Shown here: positions 45,188 through 57,500 of the stretch, in pieces | Layout: the number at the start of each line of letters is the position of its first letter | How positions within the stretch are numbered: the first letter of the stretch is position 1 | NCBI GenBank assembly: GCA_028023455.1 | Contig: JAQFVV010000017.1 | Span: 6,972,098 to 7,036,097, forward strand | DNA length: 64,000 bases | Reading direction: 5' to 3' | DNA from: Epiperipatus broadwayi | Lineage: Eukaryota > Onychophora > Udeonychophora > Euonychophora > Peripatidae | The notes under the pieces: model-generated | The model's input: only the letters and a program-made list of their open reading frames with translations | The model's database searches: none | Told to the model about the DNA's origin: nothing | Translations under genes and position numbers: made by a program

Positions 45188-45450
45188 GTACATTAAAAGG
45201 TTATTGCTAAAAAGAATTCAAAGTAGAGTGGATAATTGCATTTATATTTAAAAATAACAAGTTAACCTGATCAATATCAATGCATTGACTACAAAAACAG
45301 TCGCTGTTTATTTATTTGGCATATAGTTAAACTGTTCAGTATTGCTTATGCCTATTTATGTAATCTAAATTGGAAATAGCAAATTCACTTGATCAATGTC
45401 AATACAGTGACTGTAAAAACAATTGCTATTTATTTAGCATATGAATCCTT
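45188..45450 (+). repeat. Right arm of palindrome P4 plus two tandem units
   Basis: 45188-45262 complements the arm at 38010-38105. It is followed by two diverged direct units of about 120 bases sharing TGATCAAT.TCAAT.CA and GTTTATTTATTTGGCATAT-like sequence (about 45269-45330 and 45390-45445). Confidence 0.6.
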
Positions 45451-48400
45451 TTGACAACTATTAACAAAATATAAAGGAATCTGTAGAGATTGCAACCAAG
45501 CGATAGATTCATTGGTGACTTTATTCCATCACTGTGACAATAGATTCGACAATCGTTATATAATTAATCCATAGCCTGTGTTTGGCCACCTTCATATAGA
45601 TCAATGCTTTATAAAGCAGATGAGTACATTTGTGTAGTGTTGAATCTGTTGATGAGATGCAATTTGCATCTAGAAAGATCAAATTCAGTTGATTTTATGG
45701 TAAGTAAATAGTATCATGAGAAATATTACTGGTACATCCAAATCTATTCCTTTGCAGTGGCTTCCTGTTTTTTTCACACAATCCTCTACCAGAAATCAAA
45801 CTAGAAGTTACTTAGCAGAAAATGTATAAAATGCTGTTGAGCATATTTGACTTGACAATAACTCAAGATATACTACCTAAAATCCATCTTTAATCAAGAT
45901 CCCTTTGTAGGATGTCAACCAAGAATCTACAAATGAATACTATGGGTGTAAAAAATGGAATTCAAAATAATCAGTATGATTTAAGTATTTACTCCTAGTG
46001 AAGACATTCCATATTTGTAAAGATGTTTAGTTCAATTCTCCTTTTTTTTTTTTGGTTACTATATTAATTCTTATGACTTTTATACCATGTAGCCTTAGTT
46101 ATATAAATTCCATCATTAGAAGACTTTTTAATTATTTCAATTAGTACTTATAACAGTGATTTTTCTGGAATGCAAAGATTTATGGACTCCCTCAGTCTGA
46201 ATTGAGCTGATACAGTAAAAACAGATGAATATACGACTCCTTTTAGCAATTTTTAAAATCTTGATTTAACAGAAGGACATTAGTTCACATGATTGTATTT
46301 TCCATATTTTTATAGATGGTATTTAAATGGTGTGAATTAGACCATGTTTTCCATGGGTATTAATCTTATCTGAATTGAATGATTGTAAATTAAATATAGT
46401 AATGTGCAGCAAATTTATAGCTGGGTTGCAGTGTTAAGAAATATTTTTAAACCTTACGTAGGAAAAGAGCTTAGTTGTATTCAAGATGACCAGTTCTCTC
46501 CCCAAGCTGCCTGTGGTACCATTTTTGAATTAATGCCTTTGTTGTGTAACAACATAGTTTAGCCATTCACAACAAAAATTTTAAGGCCATAGCATGTAAG
46601 CATCATAAATTATATGAGGGTATACTGCATGCCTTAATTCATGATGGTTAAATACACTAACATTATATTTTAGTTTAAATTGGGGAAAACTGATACTCAA
46701 TCATTTGAAATGACTGAAACTGTGTTTGATGAAGATGTGAATCACACAAATATTTTCAACTGTTGCAGATTTCATGATGGCAGAAAGAATGTTGAAGATG
46801 GTCTACTTTCATGTTTTATGTCATAACTTATGATTTAGACACACTAGTGCTTTAAAAAAAATTGGTCAATAGTAGTTAAACTGTGTTGCTGCATAACATA
46901 TTGATTCAAAAATAAAGATTTTTGAATGAGATCCAATCCTCTTTTCACAAGAGCAATGTGTATATAATTTTTTGATCCTAATATAAGTAGAATCATATTA
47001 TTTTTTTAAAAAGCATGTATTACTAATTATATTAAGTAAAATTCATTCTTCTGGTGAAAAGGTATGCTATGTTAGGCTCCAAAAGATGTGTGTATATATA
47101 AAGCAGTCAATCTGATACTAAGATTGAGCTTCACAGCCCACTTAGAATCTTCCACAACCACACCATATTCAAACTCCATCCTTATGCATATATCCACAGT
47201 TGTTAATACATTTTTTTCACTTAAGTATTAAAATAACCATTGACATAGATATATATAAATATCTTAATATAATTACCTTTAATAAATAAATATTTGATTT
47301 TACTTGTAATTCGTATACGTGCATAATGGATGTGTACATATAGGTGAGGGGAGATTACTTTAAAAAAATGTATGAAAGTAAAATATATTAATGTGTATTT
47401 TAAAATCATATTTATAATTTATTATTGATTTTAGTAATGGTGGCTAAAACCGATGCAATTCTTTGGAATATTCTCGAATGCTATTAAGACAATTTACCGG
47501 AAACCCATTAGTCCATATAAAACATATGATAGTTTCATAGAATAATATAAGACCCATTAATGGTTGTTTTACCCATTGCAAATTTGTTTTAATATCTTAG
47601 ATTATATTTAAAATAACCATTCGAGAAATTTTAACAGGATTGCATTGTTTTTAAAACATACATGAACAAAAGGTGCATCTGGTCAGCAAATTCCAGGTCT
47701 GCTAAGTACATAAGGTGCCTCAGGTCTAGCAACTAAAGTGCATTCTAAGATAATCTGAAAGTAGTATAAATACTGATAGATTTGAATCCCAAAAATGAAA
47801 CTTGTAATTATAAAATAGCAATGGTAAATATAATCCACGCTCATCATTATAGCAATTCAATGTGTCATGAGTAGTGAAAATTTCACCTTTCTCTCTGTTA
47901 GACATGCACTCTTCCCATATTCATCACTCAAGATCCCATTACTTATGAACTTTAATGTACTTAAAGACTGAATAATGAAAATACTATCTGCCTGATTGAT
48001 CGAATCTAACTAGATCTTGTTCACCAATTCCAATGGACTCTGCAATCACCTAGAATCGCTACTAATTACCAAGGTAAAGAACTCTAGCTACTGCCTAATA
48101 TTAAAATTTTTAAGTTCGGCCTTCTGAAACTATTTTTCATAACCCTGTCTGTAATTTAAAATATTCTATCAGCTGGTCCTTTGACCAGAAATTAAATATT
48201 TCATTTAAATAACTTGTAATTTACTTGAGATTAGCTTGTACTTAACTCTATATAACCTTTAATTTTTTTTATCATTGAGCCTCTACCAAATAAGTGCAAT
48301 ATTTTCTTTCACTTTTATGCAACAGCACTATTTTATAACTTTTATTATTGTTTTATATGTTTAAATGATATACTAGTAATTTCTCAGATTCATGAGTATG

Positions 48401-49700
48401 TTTGCTATTTTTTTTTATCTTCCCCCTCTCTATTTTCATGGGGTGATTCAATTAGCTTTAATTAAAACAAGCATTATTATTTTTATTGTAATGGATGCTT
48501 GCGGGTTTGGGAAAACAAATTAATTATCACATAAGGTCACTGTAGAAAAACAGAGTAGAAATCTGTTTTTCTAAGAAATGTTTTTTATTTTATTTAAATA
48601 ACAAGCTCTAATCTTAAAAACTCAAATTTGTTATATGAAATTAAATCTGTTTTATTCTGAAATCAATAACCATCACCTCACTTGTATATATCTAATTATC
48701 TTAAAAGCACATAACCGAATTCTCATATTCGTTAATGTTTATGGGAAGTTTTATATATAAATTAATGTAACACCGAAGGGGATTTCTTTATCAATAGTTT
48801 GTCATTTCATTAATAAATTTAAGCTCTCCTGCACTGTTTAGTATTTAAATCATACCATTATGCAGGATATTCCATAATGTATAGGTAGTAATAAATTAAG
48901 TATTCTTTTGAAGTTTTATATGTGTTGTTCCAAGCATTGCATGCAAACAGGCTCCCTCGTTTATATATATTTGTGCTTTACTCCACCCAGGCATATTGGA
49001 AAGCCAAACCCCATCTCATATCTTCAAGTCCAAGAACCAGGCTCTTAATCCCCCTGGGGACTTATTTGGTCACTTGAGCTAGCTCAATATGGGATTGCTC
49101 TGGGAAAAGCTCAGCCCATTAAACTCACAGCAGACTGTTCTTCATTTCATGAACTAATTCTGCCAATGTTTGCAGACATATATAAGTTTATTTCTTCAAT
49201 GAATTCTTGGAAGCACCTGCAAGAATCCACGACTGGATCACATAAGTATGCCACCATGCATGTACTGCTCTTTTTTGTTCTAGTTCCAGATAAAACCTAT
49301 GAATATCCATATGCCGTAATGTTATCATTTTACTAAGCAGATTTCTTTATTATTAATATTTTCATGTGCATGTCTTTTTGCAATGCAATTATGTATATTT
49401 TAAATTAACTCTCCCACACATTTCTCCCTCAGTATAAACTGAGAGTAGTTCACTTATTACTGTAAAGTGTATTTTTGTAATAATTAATGATTCTAAATAA
49501 AATCAGTCAAGTGCTACTCTTTTCTATGGGGATGGATTGGTATCTCACAAAGATATTTCCTCTCATAGCACTAAATTAACTGTGTTTGTCAGTGTGTTTA
49601 TTAATTATTGGCATATAAACTAGCCACAATGAAATAAAGTAATAAACAAAATTTGCTATTTTCCAAGTTATAAACAAATTTCGGTAAACATGCAGTTTCC
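45451..49700. other. Long non-coding stretch
   Basis: No supported gene. Most is AT-rich unique-looking sequence. A GC-richer patch at about 48975-49190 (AAGCCAAACCCCATCTCATA, CCCCCTGGGGACTTATTTGG) has no long ORF and matches no repeat I recognise. It could be a decayed exon or an element fragment. Confidence 0.35.
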
Positions 49701-49701
49701 A

Positions 49702-50551
49702 GGTCACAATAAAATTCGAAATTTGTTTCAAATTTTTCTCACCAGAGTGCTTCTTGTCAAATTACGGTGCATTGTAGTTTTTGTTTATAGAAAAGATAAA
49801 ATTCGCAAAGCAAATTCCTATAGGTAGGAATTAAGTTAAATAAAGTATTTCTGGTAGTGTGAAATTGTTACATTGTCTTGGGGCACATTTTACAAGTTTA
49901 CCAAAGGTGTAAATGCCAGAAAATGAAGTGTTACATGCTGCAGATATTCACATAGAAAATTGGACATCGTGGCTGTTGATGGATGAACTTCAAACTCCGG
50001 AGTTAGCAATGAAGTGGTTAGCAAGAAGGTGCCTGCTTAAGAATAGTACCCTATGTCAGCATTGTGGTGTGCAGTGTGGATGGATGGGGTGCGTACAACA
50101 ACTTAAGCACAATCCATAATGGTGTATATATGGACTCTGTCGTCATACACCAGGAGAACTTTGTAGATACTCACGACCCTGATATCTGCACACAAAATGT
50201 GGAAAGTATGTGGATGAGAGCTAAACGCAAGCTCAAACATCAGTGTGGTACCAGCAGTACTTTATTCGAATCCTATCTGACGCAATTTGCTTTCAGGACT
50301 CTCTACATGACTGACGCAGTCTTTGCAAATTTTATCGCTATTGTAAGAGAAAACTACAATGGACAGTAATTATGAATGTTGGTAGGATATATTGTTATTT
50401 TAATAAATTATTTTTTTATAATATAATTATTTATTTATTATTTTTTTATATTATAATTTCATGTATTTGATATTTCACAACAAATTTTTAAATAATTCAA
50501 CAAGAAACCCTCTGGTGAAAAAAATTTGAACTACAAAATTTTGTCGTGACC
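49702..50551 (+). mobile_element. Merlin-type DNA transposon, internally deleted
   Basis: Terminal inverted repeats of about 52-56 bases are visible. The left one (49702-49757) starts GGTCACAATAAAATT and ends CACCAGAGTGCTTCTTGT. The right one (50500-50551) is its diverged inverse, ending AAAATTTTGTCGTGACC. The interior carries a broken transposase of the IS1016/ISXO2-like group, which defines Merlin elements. No 8-9 bp target-site duplication is recognisable now. Confidence 0.8.
49913..50369 (+). pseudogene. Merlin-like (DDE, ISXO2-type) transposase, internally deleted and frameshifted
   Basis: The N-terminal frame (49913-50119) has AMKWLARRCLLKNSTLCQHC, matching the amino-terminal zinc-ribbon region of the family. 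The second frame (50064-50369) has VDGWGAYNNLS, then VVIHQENFVD (the H..NFVD block), QNVESMWMRAKRKLK (containing the third catalytic acidic residue region) and a C-terminal FESYLTQFAFR helix. Family proteins are usually near 250-300 residues; about 150 remain. The piece between the zinc ribbon and the DGWGAY block, which holds the first catalytic Asp, is missing. The two parts meet near 50075 in different frames. The transposase is inactive. Confidence 0.8.
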
Positions 50552-51313
50552 CAAATATCATATGATGTGTATTTAAAGAGGCCAATGACGATTAATGAAA
50601 TAATATAAACTAAGTATTTTATTTAAAGTAATAAATCTTATATATATCATAACTTGCAGAATCATTGTTTCTTTTATTTAAAATATTAATATTTTAGTTA
50701 TTAAATTATGATTGCTCTGACCAAATTATCTCCTGCTCATTCTATATATATATAATTAATGTGAAAGGTCACGCTCTTTAAACATGTCAAACTTATATTT
50801 TATACCAAAAGTATCCATTAAATGATTTCAAATTAGAATCTCTTTGTGTCTCCACTTTGCGATGCTGATGGAGAGATTAATTAGATTGGTATTATCAGGA
50901 TTGTTGCTCATAAGTTGGTAGATCTGGAAAATAGGCAAATAGGGCAGTTCATGAGTGTTCCTAACTTATGTATCTTGCACATGATTGGACTCTAGGTACT
51001 TTTGCCTAGATGCTAGATCTTGTTATATGAACAAACAAAACCAACCGGTGCAATATATAAGTAGAATACAGCTAACTGCTAATTTCAACTGCACTTACCT
51101 ACGTTTAAAAATCTAAGTGAGAATCATTTATCTTAGATAAAAGGAAATCATCTAAACTATTGTTATAGTATGGTTGAAACTGTAGCAGTTGGTTGTATTC
51201 TATTATCATATGAGTATAATTTAGCATTTATGCATTCTTAATTAATTCTTGTATAGTTATGTTAGGTTTTTCAAAATGTAAATTATTTATGAATTGTGCT
51301 TTATATTTGAAAC
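50552..51313. other. Non-coding stretch with a small palindrome
   Basis: GAATACAGCTAACTGCTAAT (near 51064) is partly inverted at about 51170-51200 (GAAACTGTAGCAGTTGGTTG). A related GAAACTGCTGCAGTTGC block occurs near 51725. No gene is seen. Confidence 0.4.
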
Positions 51314-51329
51314 ATTATATGTTAATAGT

Positions 51330-51561
51330 CCAAATAAGTCATAGATCACATAACCCAATTCTCTTAAGCTTGTAAGATATAAACAATGAGCATTGCCAAT
51401 TGCTCAACAAGCTTTGTGATAAATGCTTAGCCAGGGAGTGCCATAGCACAAAACCATTGTCAGAGGTTTGGGGGGGGGGGGGTTACTGACAGATATTTTA
51501 AGTGCTTTCTCTGGATAAGCATTTATTACAAAGTTTGTTGAGCAATTGGCAATGCTCATTG
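51330..51561 (-). mobile_element. Family B palindromic retroposon with perfect 16-bp target-site duplication
   Basis: Direct repeats ATTATATGTTAATAGT lie at 51314-51329 and 51562-51577. The tail on the left contains AGTCATAGATCACATAACCC. The arms contain GAGCATTGCCAATTGCTCAA and the inverse TTGAGCAATTGGCAATGCTC, with a G-run in the loop (51468-51482). The tail core TCATGTGAT-like sequence resembles that of family A. No hammerhead core was found. Confidence 0.8.
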
Positions 51562-51577
51562 ATTATATGTTAATAGT

Positions 51578-52031
51578 TATTAATATCTTAGCTTATTTAA
51601 ATTTGCACTTCTGTTTAAAATTGTCTTGAAATTAGTTACTTAATTTGCATCCTATTAGATAAGATTTTTTTTTAATATAAGGTGCGCGATTGAGACTTGG
51701 ATTTTTAGACAGATAGTGTGGTTGAAACTGCTGCAGTTGCTTATATATACTGTGAGTGATGATCAAACCCTATCACAAGCTTTGGTCAGCTAGCTCTGTA
51801 GATGATAAATCAAGGGTTAGTTGAGTTAATAAAATTTGAAAAGGTAAACGTAATTTAAAAACAAAAAGTTGTTTGTGGGCAATACAAATACACCCATATT
51901 TATATTTTATATATATCTGTATCACAATACCTGTATATTAACCATTTTTTCGTGTGTGTATATATTAAATATTAACATTTATTAATAAAGTTCTTTGATG
52001 TATTTTAACTTTTTTTTTATATCTAAGTTTA
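51578..52031. other. Non-coding stretch, nothing recognised
   Basis: AT-rich sequence apart from the short block near 51725 noted above. Confidence 0.3.
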
Positions 52032-52044
52032 AAAAAACGGATTA

Positions 52045-52147
52045 GTCATGCATTGGTGGTCCAGAGGTCATCGACGGCTGCTTTACAAGCAGTTGTCCCA
52101 GGTTAGCGGGTTCAGTTCCTGGCTGATGCTATGACACACGAGAGAAA
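52045..52147 (+). mobile_element. tRNA-derived SINE (family 1) with 13-bp target-site duplication
   Basis: Direct repeats AAAAAACGGATTA lie at 52032-52044 and 52148-52160. The A box is TGGTGGTCCAGAGGTC and the B box GCGGGTTCAGTTCCTGG. The 3' end is GATGCTATGACACACGAG with an A run. Confidence 0.85.
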
Positions 52148-52837
52148 AAAAAACGGATTAAAATATATATTAATTTTTTAATTATATTTATAGACAAGTA
52201 ATACTAAAAAGATTTTAATTTTTTTTTGTATAATTTTTGTAAAAAAAATAAAAATAAACAAAGTTTAATCTTAGCTAAGGGGCAAAATTTTTTAAACGTA
52301 CTAAACTAATTTTATCAGTTTAATTTGTATTGTTTTATAAAAAAAAAAAATCATATAATTCCTTTTTGTAATTAAAGGATTTATGTGTGAGCTGATTAGA
52401 AAATAATTTAGATTAAAAATAAGATAACTTATAGGGTTTTTGTTTCTTTGTGTGGTTTTTATAATAGACAGGATTTTTTTAAAAAAATTTCAGTGAGTGC
52501 TACAGTTTCATCAGTGGCAGAGAAGTCAAAAATAAATTGGAGAATTGTCTGAAGCCATTTGTGAAGTACTGGATACAAATTTGGATCCATAAATTAAAAA
52601 CTATCATAAACTAGAAGTTATCTCTTAGTTGTGGCATTTCATTGTGATCCAATAAAAGGAAAACAAAACTAATGCTGTTGGAAATAAACAATGGAATATT
52701 TCACCAGATCAAATCCTTGATTAGCCACCACTGAGTATATTAAAACCTGTAGCAAGAAAAAAGTAAGATGTCAAAAATAGCAGAAATCAAAAGTTTTTGC
52801 CTCCTGTCCATTTTAGTTGCATATGGAAACAACAAAC

Positions 52838-52892
52838 AGTAAGTTAGAGCCTGCCAAGCGTCCCGGCCGATGCTATGACGTAGGAAAAAAAA
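52838..52892 (+). repeat. SINE family 1, truncated 3' end
   Basis: CGTCCCGGCCGATGCTATGA followed by CGTAGGAAAAAAA matches the 3' end of the other family 1 copies. The tRNA-like head is missing. Confidence 0.6.
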
Positions 52893-53216
52893 TAAAAAAA
52901 GTTTTGTTTTTTAAAAAAAGAAAAGCCAGCATTATATGCTGACTGATGTGAATCTATATTGCAGATGGTTCTTTTAAACATTTAATGAAAACAAAAAGGT
53001 AATATAAGCCCCTCCCCATTTTGGGAAGTAACATGTCTTGTATAAATTAAGCTATACATATCAATATGTAAGTGTGCATATAAAATTAGATCTAGAGATA
53101 AAATTTTTTGCTTCTTTGTGAACTATGAATATTATTTTTTAAAAAAGTAAATACATTTTTGTTACTAATATTTTAGAAAGTACCATTTAGAAATATAACC
53201 AATCTTAGTATTTTCC

Positions 53217-53300
53217 TGAAGGTTTGTGATGATGGTGTTCTAGTTGCATTTTTATATTGGACTATTTCCACCATCTAATATGAGTATTGAATGTCTTTAA
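53217..53300 (+). repeat. Family C repeat, single arm
   Basis: GAAGGTTTGTGATGATGGTG, TTATATTGGACTATTTCCAC and the following ATCTAATATGAGTATTGAAT match the outer arm of the palindrome at 62650-63145. Confidence 0.55.
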
Positions 53301-53384
53301 AAAAAAATTAACTTACTTGATATTTTTCATTTATTTAATAACACCGATCATTATGAGTATTATATTTTTTGTTGGTATTTATAT

Positions 53385-53475
53385 ATATAGGGGATTTGAA
53401 CTCGGACTTTCAAGCCATTTCAATCATCCACACTATCTCTTACTACTTATGCGCATGCAGAAAAGATAAATATTT
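53385..53475 (-). repeat. SINE-2 partial copy
   Basis: The B-box-like GGGGATTTGAACTCGGACTT is followed by ATGCGCATGCAGAAAAGATA, as in other minus-strand copies. Confidence 0.6.
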
Positions 53476-54519
53476 ATACATGTATTTACATTACCATAAT
53501 CTGCTATATTAGTGTATACAGTAAGAAATGAGGGAGGGGATATTCTCTCATATTGGTAAATAGTATATTATGTATTAGATTTTTTTTTAATCATTACTAT
53601 TTGTTTTGTTTCTAATTTATTAAGATTAATAAATTTTTTTTTTTTTTGTATTTAGTTCAATAATTGGCGTTCAATGTCCTTGCTAATCTCACTTCATAAT
53701 TAATCTGTATAAAAAAATCTTCATGGTGTATTTATTGTAATATATGCTATCCACATTCAGTGTTGGTTAAGTAAGGTCTAATATAAGAGATAATCTGTAA
53801 AAAAATCATAGGTATATTTCTCTACAAGGGTCTTGTAGGGCATCTTTCTATGAAAATGATGTTTAAAGCCCATGGATTTAGGGCTTTATAAAATGCTTTA
53901 CCCAGGCCAAGTCTCTCTGACATTGGTGAAGATAGAAATCCAAGTAGGTGATTAGGAAATACAACTGATGACTATTATAGCTTAATCCCCTTTTTTTCAA
54001 TAGACTAATGTAAATTTTCTGTTAAGATTTATAGGAGGCTGTATGTAGCTAAGGGCTATATATATAGTAGGTCACTAATAAAAAAATAATCACTGCATTA
54101 GTGAAATTAGTTATTTACCTCTGCTTGATCTTCTAGTTGAATAACAGGGTTTGAACTCAGCAGATGGGTAGTGTAGTTTCCATTACAATATATATATATA
54201 TAATAACAAGAGCACAGACTTTAAATTTAAAATTAAGGGGAATTTTTTTTTTTAAAAAAATTTTGGTGGGGGGGGGAAAAAAAAAAAATAAAAAAAATTA
54301 AATGATGGAATCTATGCAGAAGCATTGTGATTACTTTTTAGGAAAGGAGAATAATTTCTAGCTGACAACTAATATGGAACATCCAGAAGTCATACAAAAA
54401 TTTAACTGACTAAAGAGTGAAATCTTATTTAATACATCTAATGCAATAGCAATATTTTGCTGACAAACAAAGAATGAAATCAAAATGACTGATAGTGATC
54501 AGATGATAATATGTCACAA
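53476..54519. other. Non-coding stretch with low-complexity runs
   Basis: T, A and G runs occur at about 53629-53648 and 54240-54300. No gene recognised. Confidence 0.3.
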
Positions 54520-54589
54520 TGTAATGTGATGCACTGTGACTTCTTACACAGAGTCAGGAATCTCTCAGCAACTATGCCCAGAGAAACCT

Positions 54590-57500
54590 CTTCGCCACTT
54601 TAACTTCTCTTTCCATTCCCCACCCTATGTTTTCCAATATCCTGCTCCATCCCATTTCCACAATATAATCTTTGCAACTCCAAACCCAGCATAAAAATTA
54701 ATAACCCACTTTCTGTATAATCACTTTCCTTATACTTATTCTTCCATAATTTTATTATTTGTACCCTTTCTGCTTTCAGGCATTTACATTCAATTAATAG
54801 ATGCCTAATATTTTCTATGTCTTCCTTACACAACTTGCAGACTAAATCATCCATATTTTTCCACTTGCATGTATAATCCTGTTACTAATGATCCCATTTG
54901 AGCCTTAAACAGTAAAATACTTTCCTTGCAATTATTATAAATTAACTCACACCTAATATTCCATTTATTTCTATATACATTTAAACTCTTTTTACTCTCC
55001 ATGCAAGTTCTCCATCTCCCTATTCTTGATTAATGCATCCATTCTTTTATCCCATTTCTTACCCCTATAACCCTCAGCAATTCTCCTAACACAATCATCT
55101 CTTTTGTACAAGTATACTGACAAATTCTTTATCTAAATCTTCTACATACTGCATTACTTTTCTCACCATCTTGCTATCTGCTCTTTATTCATAATCCAAT
55201 TAAATACTATTTGGCTAGTCTTTTATTATCCGTAAACTGCAATCTACTGAACATTTTCATTTTGCACCTCTCATATAAAAACTTGACCATCCCATTTCTC
55301 CTCTTGCCATCCACACATTTGCATCTAATGCATGTCTTCTTATTTGGTACTTTTTCCAAGTAATCTAATATCCCTTTACTAACACATAATGCATCATTAC
55401 CATATGTTAACCCTGCTACTACCACTCCCCTCTATGCAATTCTAGCTACATCATATTTATTATCTGAAAATACTATTAATTTCTTTATCAACCCCTTTCT
55501 TTTCTTCATTTATCAATTTTTTCTTCCATTCAGCCAAGCAATTTCTCTGATTACTTAAGACGACTCGCAAATAGTTATCTTTTCACCACACTTTATATCT
55601 CCCAATAAAAATTCTGTCTTCTTTCCCTAGTATTAATCATTACTACTTTTGATTTTTCTTCACTAAATCTCTTTATTCACCTTTAAGCATGTCATCAGCA
55701 TAATTTCCATATCTTCTCCTTTCTGTGCACAAAAAGACATCAGCTGCAAGCATTTTAAGCAGTAGGACTAATTATAGACTTCTTAATCTCTGTTCTCCTG
55801 CATTGATGGCTTTACCTCTCATTTAACCTATTAACTTTTATGGGCACTCAACTGATGTAAGTTCTGTAACCCATTCAGATAAATTACGTAATTGGTTATA
55901 TTATCATTTGATCATACTATTATTTACACCTAATTAGATAAATTTTTGATGCTAAACTCAATTAGTGATTACTTTCAATTTTATTAATGTATTGTGCTAA
56001 ACGCTATATATATTCCAAACTGTATGTCATATTTACTCAACTTCTGGAATGATTATTAGTTTATTTTCTCTTTATTACTTAACAATGGTGGTGGTGTCTT
56101 GAATATTTAGAATACAACCCCTCAACACATTCAATATGTAATGCTTGATTGTATAAACCCCATGTACCTATTTCTAAATTTCTTTTAATGTATTATCTTA
56201 AAGTATGGAACATGTCATGTAAGTTCCTAACTGTAATTGCCTTTGTTCAATTCTCGATATTGTATCTTGTTCTGTGAATAAAGGTGTTTGAAATGAAAAA
56301 GATCTCATCTGCAAATAAAAAACCCGATAATGTATATACTCCCTTGGCACCTATTATGGTGTCTCTATCCCTCTTCTTAGTCTTTCTATTGCTCTCTCCA
56401 TTTCCCTCAAATACAACAAAATAGGTGACATAGGGCATCCTTGCCTTAGTCCCACCCCATTTTTAACTTTAACTGATTCTATATTCCTTAATTGATATGT
56501 AATTATTTCCATCCACCCATTCCCAAAATTTACTAAACTTACCCATAATTTATTTCTATTTACTCTACCATATGCCTTCTCTCTATCTATAAAAACCATA
56601 TTTACCTGTCTACCTACTCGTACCCATAAGTTGTCTAACTACAAATAAACTATCTCCTATGTCTATCTGATCTAAAACCTACTTGCATTTCTCCCACTAT
56701 ATTATTTTCTTCTATCCATTTTGCAACCCTTCCAGCCACCATATATGAGAAAACTTTATATAAAACTGATGTTACCACTACCGGTCTATAAATGTTCAAC
56801 TCCCTATGATCCTTACCCTTTCCTTTAAATATCAGCCTTGCTCTTGTATTGATCTGGAAAATCTCTTCTGTGCTATCTTATTAAAGTATGATAATTTTAC
56901 TTTTGTCCTACATCCTAAATTCATTACCATCTCTGCTGTCCATCTATCTAAATCTCTTGCTTTTCTATTTTTCAATTTCTTCCCTGCCTTATTCAGTTCA
57001 TTTTCTGTAAACCTAATATTCCCATTACTATATGCTTTCATATTTGCTATCACTCTGTCCTTCACATCTAACATCTTTTCTATATCCATTACATACTTAT
57101 TTAATATTATCACTAATTCTACCCTAGAAATACTCTCTACTCGCTCATCATCTAATATTATTTCTCTCTCCCCTATATTCCTTCTTTTAATGTAATTCCA
57201 AAAATTTTTACTCCCATCTCTGCCACTTTTATTAATATCCTCCAACAATTTATTATTCAATTTCATTCTTTCTAATTATCTATTTTACCCAACTTCTTTT
57301 TTTCTAAGTACTTTCCCCATTTAACATTAACATTTTTTTCACTTTCTTTGTCCTTAATAGCACCCTTATATTCTCTGCATGCTTTTTTCCTCACTTTTAC
57401 AAACTCTCACTTTTTTATTACATTTATTCTTCTGGATATTCTCACCTAAAACCATATTTACCACTTTCTCTATTTCACCACACCAATCCTTACACTCATC

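Noticed and set aside
56806-57195. 129-codon plus-strand hydrophobic ORF
   Set aside because: It is antisense to the CR1-like reverse transcriptase. Phe/Ser/Leu richness comes from the complement of lysine- and glutamate-rich codons.
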